DNA of 45,879 nucleotides. Source: Sinomicrobium sp. Its GTDB lineage: Bacteria; Bacteroidota; Bacteroidia; Flavobacteriales; Flavobacteriaceae. Below, piece after piece: positions 17,539 through 24,994 of this stretch (within the stretch, counting starts at the first letter, position 1; the number at the start of each line of letters is the position of its first letter). Below the pieces are notes generated by a model. That model was not told where the DNA came from. It was given only the letters and a program-made list of their open reading frames with translations, and did not search any database. Made by a program: the position numbers and the translations under genes. The stretch lies in the NCBI GenBank assembly GCA_029266035.1, contig JAJUFH010000023.1:1-45879 (forward strand), in the 5' to 3' direction.

Positions 17539-17950
17539 TTTTTATTATGAATCTGATTTTACCTTGACGGATGAAGAAATTTATGCCGATTGGATAAATC
17601 GCGCCATTGTTTCGGAGGGCAAGGAGACTGGGGAGATCAGTTATATTTTTTGTGACGATGAGTATCTTTTGAGCCTTAATCAGAAATACCTGGACCACGA
17701 CACGCTTACCGACATTATTAGTTTCGACTATACTGAAGGCGACATTATTCACGGGGATATTTATATTTCTGTAGAAAGGGTTCGCGACAATGCGGCCGAT
17801 TTTAATATTGCTTTTGAAGAAGAACTCAGGAGAGTTGTTATTCACGGTGTGCTGCACTATTGTGGATATAAGGATAAGACGGAGGAGGAGAAGGTCGTGA
17901 TGCGTGGAAAAGAAGAAGAAAAAATGGCACTGTTCCACGTGGAACAGTAA
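17531..17950 (+). CDS. ybeY: endoribonuclease YbeY, 16S rRNA maturation factor
   Basis: 139 residues, UPF0054. YbeY is a metal-dependent factor for 16S rRNA 3'-end maturation and 70S quality control. The motif is HGVLHYCGYKDKT: His105 and His109 are present, but the third metal His of HGxLHLxGYDH is Asp115 here, a variation I recall from Bacteroidetes homologues. It starts inside the last codons of the DUF4175 gene. Its last codons (HVEQ, stop) lie in a perfect parS-like palindrome (17929-17948), so the C-terminus may be shaped by that site. Confidence 0.92.
   Translation: MINFYYESDFTLTDEEIYADWINRAIVSEGKETGEISYIFCDDEYLLSLNQKYLDHDTLTDIISFDYTEGDIIHGDIYISVERVRDNAADFNIAFEEELRRVVIHGVLHYCGYKDKTEEEKVVMRGKEEEKMALFHVEQ
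17929..17948. promoter_or_regulatory. parS-type site 1, exact TGTTCCACGTGGAACA in a 20-bp palindrome
   Basis: The perfect palindrome ACTGTTCCACGTGGAACAGT overlaps the 3' end of ybeY. Its core at 17931-17946 agrees with the chromosomal ParB-binding consensus TGTTNCACGTGNAACA at every defined base; the same 16-mer is known as a parS site in pseudomonads. ParB would load here and spread for chromosome segregation. Confidence 0.8.
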
Positions 17951-17972
17951 TTTTTTACAGGTGAGTTTGTGG

Positions 17973-17988
17973 TGTTCCACGTGGAACA
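17973..17988. promoter_or_regulatory. parS-type site 2, exact TGTTCCACGTGGAACA
   Basis: A second exact copy of the 16-mer, 42 bp from site 1 centre to centre, in the 103-bp gap between ybeY and mnmG. It is non-coding, so protein constraint cannot explain it. Confidence 0.8.
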
Positions 17989-18053
17989 AGTAAGATTCAG
18001 CGAGAGCGTTCAGGGTGTGGGAAATATAAAAAGAACTTGATAACAAGATTGGA

Positions 18054-19925
18054 ATGTTCGACAACACGTATGATGTTATAGTAGTAGGAGCGGGCCATGC
18101 GGGTTCGGAAGCGGCGGCAGCGGCGGCCAATATGGGGTCGAAAACGCTGCTTATAACAATGAATTTGCAGAATATCGCTCAGATGTCTTGCAATCCCGCT
18201 ATGGGCGGAATTGCAAAGGGACAGATTGTTCGAGAGATCGATGCCTTGGGCGGATATAGCGGTATAGTAGCCGATAAAACAGCTATTCAGTTTAAGATGC
18301 TCAACAAATCGAAGGGGCCAGCTATGTGGAGTCCGAGAGTGCAGTCGGATAGAATGCGATTTGCAGAGGAGTGGAGGTTGATGCTTGAACAAACTCCTAA
18401 CCTCGACTTTTACCAGGAAATGGTGTCAGGATTATTGGTAGAGAACGGAAAGATTGCAGGGGTAAAAACATCTCTAGGAATAGAGGTAAGGGCGAAGGCT
18501 GTTGTTCTTACTAATGGGACTTTCCTGAACGGATTGATTCACATAGGAGAAAAACAATTCGGAGGGGGAAGAGCAGGAGAACGGGCCGCCACGGGTATAA
18601 CAGAAGAGTTGGTAAATCTCGGTTTTGATGCCGGGAGAATGAAGACGGGTACACCGCCGAGAGTAGACGGAAGATCGCTGGACTATTCTGTTATGCAAGA
18701 ACAGCCAGGAGACGATGTGCCGGAAAAGTTTTCGTATTCCGATCTTACTAAGCCTCTCGAAAAACAACGGTCGTGTTATATGACCTATACCAGTCCTGAG
18801 GTGCACGATCTGCTCAGAGAAGGCTTCGATCGTTCGCCTATGTTCAACGGGAGAATTAAAAGTATTGGTCCGAGATACTGCCCTTCAATAGAGGATAAAA
18901 TCAATCGTTTTGCCGATAAAGACAGACATCAGTTGTTTGTAGAACCGGAAGGGTGGAACACTGTTGAGGTATACGTAAATGGCTTTTCAACTTCACTGCC
19001 CGAAGATGTTCAGTTTAAAGCATTGCGATCGGTTGTCGGATTTGAAAACGTCAAGTTTTTCCGTCCCGGGTACGCTATAGAATACGATTATTTTCCTCCT
19101 ACTCAGCTCCGGCATACCCTCGAGACAAAACTGGTAGAAAATCTGTTTTTTGCCGGACAAATCAACGGTACTACCGGGTATGAAGAGGCCGCTTCACAGG
19201 GGCTTATGGCAGGGGTGAATGCGCACTTAAAAGTGTATGGAAAGGATCCGTTTGTCCTCAAGAGGAACGAAGCTTATATAGGGGTGCTTATAGACGATCT
19301 TATCACCAAAGGAACCGAAGAACCGTATCGTATGTTTACCTCGAGAGCGGAATATCGAACACTTCTTCGACAGGACAATGCCGATTTTAGACTTACACCT
19401 AAATCGCACGATATAGGACTGGCTTCTGAAGATCGCTTGCGCAGCATGGAGAAAAAGAAGAATAATGCCGATGCCTTTATTCACTTTTTCAGAGAAACCA
19501 GTGTAGACCCCTCAGAGATGAATTCGGTGCTGGAAGAAAAAGGATCCTCCTTGATGAAACAGTCCGACAAGCTGTACAAAGTGTTTTCCCGTCCCAATAT
19601 CACGATGGACGATATGATGAAAATAGGGGAGGTAAGGCAGTATGTAGAAGCGCATCAGTTGGATAAAGAAGTGCTGGAACAAACGGAAATACAGGTGAAG
19701 TATTCGGGATATATAGAGAAGGAAAAGAACAACGCGGATAAACTGAATAAACTCGAAGATATAGCCATTCCTCCCGGCTTTGATTACGACAAATTGAAAT
19801 CGCTCTCCTTTGAGGCGAGGGAGAAACTCAAAAACATCCGTCCAGCTACACTTTCACAGGCGTCGCGTATCAGTGGAGTATCACCTAGCGATATCAGTGT
19901 AATGCTGGTGTATATGGGACGATAA
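18054..19925 (+). CDS. mnmG: tRNA uridine-5-carboxymethylaminomethyl modification enzyme MnmG (GidA)
   Basis: 623 residues, the MnmG length. With MnmE it installs cmnm5 at U34 of several tRNAs. The FAD Rossmann motif is VVGAGHAGSEAA (residues 10-21); SCNPAMGGIAKG and GTFLNGLIHIGEKQFGGGRAGE are MnmG signatures, and the C-terminal helical domain that binds MnmE ends in QASRISGVSPSDISVMLVYM. In many bacteria this gene (gidA) lies near the origin beside parA/parB. Here parS-like sites lie immediately before and after it, although no parAB is in the window. Confidence 0.97.
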   Translation: MFDNTYDVIVVGAGHAGSEAAAAAANMGSKTLLITMNLQNIAQMSCNPAMGGIAKGQIVREIDALGGYSGIVADKTAIQFKMLNKSKGPAMWSPRVQSDRMRFAEEWRLMLEQTPNLDFYQEMVSGLLVENGKIAGVKTSLGIEVRAKAVVLTNGTFLNGLIHIGEKQFGGGRAGERAATGITEELVNLGFDAGRMKTGTPPRVDGRSLDYSVMQEQPGDDVPEKFSYSDLTKPLEKQRSCYMTYTSPEVHDLLREGFDRSPMFNGRIKSIGPRYCPSIEDKINRFADKDRHQLFVEPEGWNTVEVYVNGFSTSLPEDVQFKALRSVVGFENVKFFRPGYAIEYDYFPPTQLRHTLETKLVENLFFAGQINGTTGYEEAASQGLMAGVNAHLKVYGKDPFVLKRNEAYIGVLIDDLITKGTEEPYRMFTSRAEYRTLLRQDNADFRLTPKSHDIGLASEDRLRSMEKKKNNADAFIHFFRETSVDPSEMNSVLEEKGSSLMKQSDKLYKVFSRPNITMDDMMKIGEVRQYVEAHQLDKEVLEQTEIQVKYSGYIEKEKNNADKLNKLEDIAIPPGFDYDKLKSLSFEAREKLKNIRPATLSQASRISGVSPSDISVMLVYMGR

Positions 19926-19943
19926 TGTACAATTTTTAAAAGA

Positions 19944-19959
19944 CGTTCCACGTGAAACA
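19944..19959. promoter_or_regulatory. parS-type site 3, one mismatch
   Basis: CGTTCCACGTGAAACA lies 18 bp after the mnmG stop. It matches TGTTNCACGTGAAACA at all but the first base and is intergenic. Confidence 0.65.
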
Positions 19960-20035
19960 TCCAGGTCAATTCGCATGTATATTGATGTCGGCTGTTTTGT
20001 ACTGTTCCGGAATGTAATAGTCAGGAGTCGGAAGT

Positions 20036-20092
20036 TGTCATCCTATGTTTGCAGGAGAGGAAGAAAAGCTCCTCCCTTTAGACAAAGGGAGG
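20036..20092. repeat. dispersed 57-bp repeat, copy A, with perfect hairpin
   Basis: Nearly identical to 21543-21599 (two base differences seen). It ends in a perfect hairpin: CCTCCCTTT (20071-20079), loop AGAC, AAAGGGAGG (20084-20092). Confidence 0.85.
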
Positions 20093-20212
20093 TACCCAAG
20101 CGCAGCGCAGGGGGGAGGGTTCTGACAGCCTGAGTTTCTGAAGTAGCTCTAAGTGTTTGGATATCGGTATGGTTTGGGTTTTCAAACCTTCCGTCATACC
20201 TCCGGGATGCCA

Positions 20213-20234
20213 CCTCCCTTCGTCTGAAGGGAGG
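20213..20234. repeat. hairpin copy C, inverted relative of the repeat stem
   Basis: CCTCCCTTC, loop GTCT, GAAGGGAGG. The loop is the complement of AGAC in copy A, so it is the same stem-loop in the opposite orientation, with one compensatory pair change (T-A to C-G). It is followed by AGTTGGTT as in copy B. Confidence 0.75.
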
Positions 20235-20407
20235 AGTTGGTTAAAGGGAAGGAAATCGTGTCATTCCGACGAAAGGCCTGTCCGCCGAAGGAGGAAGGAA
20301 GGAATCTCTTTTGAGCCGATATGTTATTGAAGTTTCTTTGGGCGGGGTGTAGATTCTTCACTTCGTTCTGATATTTGTCATAAATCAAAAAAACTAATTT
20401 CCTGTAA

Positions 20408-21289
20408 ATGGATAAGCCAGCAGCTTCACATTACCTAATGTGTAAAGACTATACCGTAAGCGGCGAACTTTTTGCCTTGGTTCGGGATGAAGAGTTACAG
20501 ATGTTGAAAACCGTTCCTGCTCCGGAAGAAGATCGTTTGCCGGAATACTACAAAAGCGAAAACTATATCTCCCATACCGATGGCAAGAGAAGTCTGTTTG
20601 AAAAGTTGTACCATATTGTAAAGCGATATTCCTTAAAGCAAAAACTCAAATATATCGATAGAGAAAACCCCGAAAAAGGGCGATTGCTCGATATCGGTGC
20701 CGGCACAGGCGATTTTTTGGCAGTCGCTAAAGAAAACGGTTGGGAGGTAGAAGGTATAGAACCCAATTCTGGCGCGAGAAAAAGAGCAAAGGAAAAGGGA
20801 GTGTCCCTAAGAGGGGAATCTGACGAACTTTTTGTGGAAGACAGACTTGCCGCTTTTACGACAATTACCATGTGGCACGTGTTGGAACATGTGCCCGATT
20901 TGCACCGACAGATAGACGAACTGAAAGTGCTGCTCAAAAGTGAAGGAACCCTTTTTGTAGCTGTGCCCAATTTTAAATCTTTCGATGCCGAATACTACAA
21001 AAGTTTTTGGGCGGCATATGATGTGCCCAGACACTTATGGCATTTTTCTCCTGAAGCCATAAAATCTATTTTTCAAAAACACGGCATGAAAGTCACTCGT
21101 CAAATTCCGATGAAATTCGATGCCTTTTATGTCAGTCTGCTTTCCGAAAAATACAAAACCGGGAAAATGAATTTTTTTAAAGCCTTTCGTCTCGGATGGC
21201 GATCTAATCGCAAAGCTGCCTCCAGCGGACAATACTCCTCCCTGATTTACGTCATAAAACACGAAAACAACAAAAACAAGGCGATTTAA
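20408..21289 (+). CDS. class I SAM-dependent methyltransferase
   Basis: 293 residues. Motif I is LLDIGAGTGDFL (93-104), with the acidic ribose-binding residue in VEGIEPN (114-120) and the post-I region MWHVLEHVPDL. The N-terminal CKDYTVSGELFALV is typical of a Bacteroidetes methyltransferase subgroup whose N-terminus resembles a degenerate zinc-ribbon lead-in. Substrate unknown; relatives include ubiquinone/menaquinone-type and glycan methyltransferases. Flanked on both sides by repeat-rich gaps, it may be an isolated transcription unit. Confidence 0.88.
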   Translation: MDKPAASHYLMCKDYTVSGELFALVRDEELQMLKTVPAPEEDRLPEYYKSENYISHTDGKRSLFEKLYHIVKRYSLKQKLKYIDRENPEKGRLLDIGAGTGDFLAVAKENGWEVEGIEPNSGARKRAKEKGVSLRGESDELFVEDRLAAFTTITMWHVLEHVPDLHRQIDELKVLLKSEGTLFVAVPNFKSFDAEYYKSFWAAYDVPRHLWHFSPEAIKSIFQKHGMKVTRQIPMKFDAFYVSLLSEKYKTGKMNFFKAFRLGWRSNRKAASSGQYSSLIYVIKHENNKNKAI

Positions 21290-21542
21290 GGGCTTTTCTC
21301 TCTGCACACGGTTTCAGGAACACCAAAAAAACGGAACGCGCTAAAAACGGCTTAAAATAAACGATTTTTGATTGTGTTTTATTATTGAGTTTTAATTTTT
21401 AATAAAGATAAACTATAGTTAAGAAATTGTCGTCCAAGGATAGGTGTAGCCTCAGGATTGTACGTTATGCTGTTGAAGGTTCTTTGGGCTTGGGGGGAGA
21501 TTCTTCACTGCACTCTGCTCCGTTCTGAATGACATTTTTTGG

Positions 21543-21599
21543 TGTCATCCTATGTTTGCAGCAGAGGAAGAAAAGCTCCTCCCTTTAGACAAGGGGAGG
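21543..21599. repeat. dispersed 57-bp repeat, copy B
   Basis: Matches copy A over 57 bases; the stem has one G-T wobble (AAGGGGAGG instead of AAAGGGAGG). The shared start is TGTCATCCTATGTTTGCA. Confidence 0.85.
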
Positions 21600-21706
21600 A
21601 GTTGGTTGTAAAGGAAGGAGACCGCGTCGGTGCTTTTGATACACTCAGCGCGATAAGTTTCCCCAAAAATAAAATAGAGGAAAACATCACGTCTGAAAAA
21701 CTTTTC

Positions 21707-21714
21707 TATTTTTG
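21707..21714 (+). promoter_or_regulatory. candidate -7 element of the OmpH-like gene
   Basis: TATTTTTG, a TAnnTTTG match 22 bases before the ATG at 21737. No clear -33 box. Confidence 0.5.
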
Positions 21715-21736
21715 CGTGTAAACAAATTTTAAACCG

Positions 21737-22249
21737 ATGAAGAAAATTGTTATAGCCGCAGTGGCTTTGTTCGGATTGTTCTCCTGCCAGCAGGATAAGA
21801 TTGCTTTTATAGACAACACCAAACTCATCAATGATTATCAGGAAAAAAAGGATATAGAGGCTAAATTCAAGACAAAACTCGAGGCTTTTCAAAAGAAGAC
21901 CGACAGTCTTTCTCTGGCATTGCAAAACGAAGGTCAGGCCTTTCAAACCGAGGCAGCCAAGATGTCGCAGAGCAAAGCTCAGGAAAAATACGAGCAGCTG
22001 ATGCAAAGGAGACAACAGATACAACAGCAAGTACAGCAGGAAGAAATGCAGTTGCAACAGGAAAGCCAAGGAGCAATCGACTCCCTTATAGAAAAAGTCA
22101 GAGAGTTTGTCAAAGATTACGGCAAAGACAATGGATATACCTATATCCTCGGTGCTAATGAAGCCGGAAGTGTCCTCTATGGTGTCGAAGAGAAAGACCT
22201 TACCGACGAAATTCTCAAAGCACTTAACGACAAATATGCTAAAAAATAG
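21737..22249 (+). CDS. OmpH/Skp-family periplasmic chaperone-like lipoprotein
   Basis: 170 residues. The N-terminus MKKIVIAAVALFGLFSCQQD is a lipoprotein signal with Cys17. Then comes IAFIDNTKLINDY, the OmpH start strand. A long Gln/Glu/Lys coiled coil follows (about 38-125), then a C-terminal strand-helix (NGYTYILGANEAGSVLYG). Skp-type proteins hold unfolded outer-membrane proteins in the periplasm; lipid anchoring is common in Bacteroidetes paralogues. It ends at a strong bidirectional terminator. Confidence 0.9.
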   Translation: MKKIVIAAVALFGLFSCQQDKIAFIDNTKLINDYQEKKDIEAKFKTKLEAFQKKTDSLSLALQNEGQAFQTEAAKMSQSKAQEKYEQLMQRRQQIQQQVQQEEMQLQQESQGAIDSLIEKVREFVKDYGKDNGYTYILGANEAGSVLYGVEEKDLTDEILKALNDKYAKK

Positions 22250-22277
22250 TAATAAACTGAAATACAGTTTGTTATTT

Positions 22278-22308
22278 AAAAATCCCGGTAGCTAAAACCG
22301 GGATTTTT
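22278..22308. terminator. bidirectional terminator between ompH-like gene and holB
   Basis: AAAAATCCCGGT (22278-22289) pairs perfectly with ACCGGGATTTTT (22297-22308) around a 7-base loop, between two convergent genes. Confidence 0.92.
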
Positions 22309-22356
22309 CTTTGAGTTATTGCTGAGGAGTATAGAAATAATTTTATTGGGCGCTTC

Positions 22357-23502
22357 CTAAGCCCTGTGTAGCAATCTAGTGAGTTTTATCGAGAGGTCTG
22401 TGAACACAATCTTGGCATTGCCGTTGCGTTCTATGTGATAAATGGCGTCTTGTAACTCCTCGTTAATCGCACTGATATTGTTGCCGCTTACAAAAGGCGC
22501 AAATTTTTCCAACTGGAAATTTTCCGTACGAAATTCCATAAACACCAGAGAGGGAGCACTGTAATTTAAGAGTAAGGCCTGTCTGAATACATCCATGCAA
22601 TAGTGGAGAAAGAGTTTTTGTGTTTCTCTACCGCTTGCGGCAATCTCTTCACTCCAAGAGATGAGCCCTTGTATGGCAGTCTTGTTTCCCTTGGCTATAA
22701 AAGCGGTGCGAACCCAGGTGATAAACCAGCTTTCAAAAGTCAGATCGCTCTGATCCTTGTCTGCCAAAACCAGCGCCTTGTTGTAGTCACCATCGGCCTG
22801 ATGTGCAATTTTTACAGCCTCGTTTTCCGGGATTCCTCGGGAGCTAAGAGATGTGCGTATTGCCATTTCCGACAATGGGGGGAAGTGCAGTATCTGACAC
22901 CTGGAGAGTATGGTCTGCAAGATCTGCCCTTCGTCTTTTGCGATGAGTAGGAAAAGTGTTTTTTGAGGGGGTTCTTCTATGAGCTTGAGCAACTTGTTGG
23001 CCGAGGCAATATTCATTTTTTCTGCCATCCATACAATCATTACCTTATATCCTCCTTCATAGGATTTTAACGAAAGCGATTTGACGATATCCTGGGCCTC
23101 ATCTACACCAATCTGCCCTTGTTTGTTCTCAATACCAAGGGTCTGATACCATTCAAACAGTGTTCCGTAAGGCTTTTGTTTGACGAATTGCCGCCATTCT
23201 TCCAGAAAGTGATTGCTCACCGGATGTGACTTTACCTTGGAGTTGCTCGCCACCGGAAAAGCAAAGTGAAGATCGGGATGTACTAAATGATCAAATTTAA
23301 GATTGCAGGAAGCATTTCCAGTATCGTTTTCTCCTCCTTGATTCCCACAGAGGACGTATCTGGCATAAGCGATGGCCATAGGGAGTACCCCACTGCCCTC
23401 ATTGCCCACAAATAGCTGTGCATGGGGGATGCGCTGTTGGTCTGCACTTACCGTAAGGTGCCTTTTTAAATGTTCTTGTCCGAGAATATCTTTGAATAGC
23501 AT
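22357..23502 (-). CDS. holB: DNA polymerase III delta-prime subunit (HolB/DnaX-like clamp loader)
   Basis: 381 residues. The N-terminus MLFKDILGQEHLKRHL and the SRCQILHFPPLSE motif (equivalent of SRC) identify a clamp-loader AAA+ subunit. The Walker A region reads VGNEGSGVLPMA, lacking the Lys needed for ATP, as expected for delta-prime, which does not hydrolyse ATP. Only some zinc-knuckle Cys residues are seen (RYVLC, NASC). It helps load the sliding clamp at the fork. Its -7 promoter box ends only 4 bases before the ATG, so the message may be leaderless. Confidence 0.9.
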   Translation of the reverse strand: MLFKDILGQEHLKRHLTVSADQQRIPHAQLFVGNEGSGVLPMAIAYARYVLCGNQGGENDTGNASCNLKFDHLVHPDLHFAFPVASNSKVKSHPVSNHFLEEWRQFVKQKPYGTLFEWYQTLGIENKQGQIGVDEAQDIVKSLSLKSYEGGYKVMIVWMAEKMNIASANKLLKLIEEPPQKTLFLLIAKDEGQILQTILSRCQILHFPPLSEMAIRTSLSSRGIPENEAVKIAHQADGDYNKALVLADKDQSDLTFESWFITWVRTAFIAKGNKTAIQGLISWSEEIAASGRETQKLFLHYCMDVFRQALLLNYSAPSLVFMEFRTENFQLEKFAPFVSGNNISAINEELQDAIYHIERNGNAKIVFTDLSIKLTRLLHRA

Positions 23503-23506
23503 CCGA

Positions 23507-23514
23507 CAAATATA
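23507..23514 (-). promoter_or_regulatory. -7 element of holB adjoining the start codon
   Basis: On the minus strand TATATTTG, a full TAnnTTTG match, whose last base is 5 positions from the ATG's first base (23502). Transcription would start at or next to the ATG. No -33 TTTG at 19 bp. Confidence 0.5.
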
Positions 23515-23547
23515 GGGTGTTTAACAATATTCTAATAAAACTGCCGA

Positions 23548-23576
23548 TTTGGAAAACCAATATTTAATTACATTTG
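23548..23576 (+). promoter_or_regulatory. pgk promoter, Bacteroidetes type
   Basis: TTTG (23548-23551), 17 bases, TACATTTG (23569-23576). It fits the -33/-7 consensus with slightly short spacing and gives a leader of about 70 nt. Confidence 0.65.
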
Positions 23577-23620
23577 TGCCTCATTGCCTCCAGTTCGGCT
23601 TTAAAGCGGGGAGGAGGCAC
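23576..23620 (+). promoter_or_regulatory. inverted repeat at the pgk promoter/leader junction
   Basis: GTGCCTC (23576-23582) is inverted as GAGGCAC (23614-23620), and inside it CCTCC (23587-23591) can pair with GGAGG in 23608-23614. It begins on the last base of the -7 box, so it may be an operator or a leader hairpin. Confidence 0.5.
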
Positions 23621-23648
23621 ACTAATTTAAACCCTAAATACACACTTT

Positions 23649-24839
<1,191 letters not shown>

Positions 24840-24874
24840 TGTAGGCAATTACGCCAACCGTCGTCGAGAATAAC

Positions 24875-24907
24875 CCTCGTCTTTTGCGAATAAAGGCGAG
24901 GATTTTT
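24875..24907 (+). terminator. intrinsic terminator of pgk
   Basis: CCTCGTCTTT (24875-24884) and AAAGGCGAGG (24892-24901) form a 10-bp stem with one G-T pair and a 7-base loop, followed by T6. Confidence 0.9.
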
Positions 24908-24994
24908 TATTTTAACATCCTCTAAAGACGCTATTTAAATGAAAAATGCGATTTTTACAAAATTTCTGATTTACCAAAAATAACCTAAAGCCCG

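Larger units (their letters stand above)
19926..20407. other. 482-bp gap with a parS-like site and dispersed hairpin repeats
   Basis: After the parS-like site come three parts: a 57-bp repeat (20036-20092) copied almost exactly at 21543-21599; a second hairpin (20213-20234) followed by AGTTGGTTAAAGGGAAGG; and a segment ending in GATTCTTCACTTCGTTCTG with a relative near 21515. No coding frame is convincing; a 64-codon minus frame at 20194-20388 lacks family features. Confidence 0.7.
21290..21736. other. 447-bp gap with the second copy of the dispersed repeat
   Basis: It holds an AT-rich first part (about 21330-21430), a segment GATTCTTCACTGC...TTCTGAATGACA (about 21511-21535) resembling 20351-20370, repeat copy B (21543-21599) with AGTTGGTT and a GGAAGGAG run behind it, and the ompH-type promoter near 21707. 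A 60-codon + frame from 21539 is inside the repeat and has no family features. Confidence 0.65.

Noticed and set aside
17522-18130. 202-codon minus frame over ybeY and the mnmG start
   Set aside because: It is antisense to two well-recognised genes and has no domain.
20194-20388. 64-codon minus frame in the mnmG-methyltransferase gap
   Set aside because: It runs through the dispersed hairpin repeats and has no recognisable protein features.
20871-20886. CACGTG inside the methyltransferase gene as another parS site
   Set aside because: Only the core matches; the outer TGTT/AACA arms do not, and it encodes MWHVLEH of the methyltransferase motif.
22900-23400. HolB as a degraded or broken clamp-loader gene because Walker A lacks Lys
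   Set aside because: Delta-prime subunits normally lack a working P-loop; length and the SRC motif are intact.
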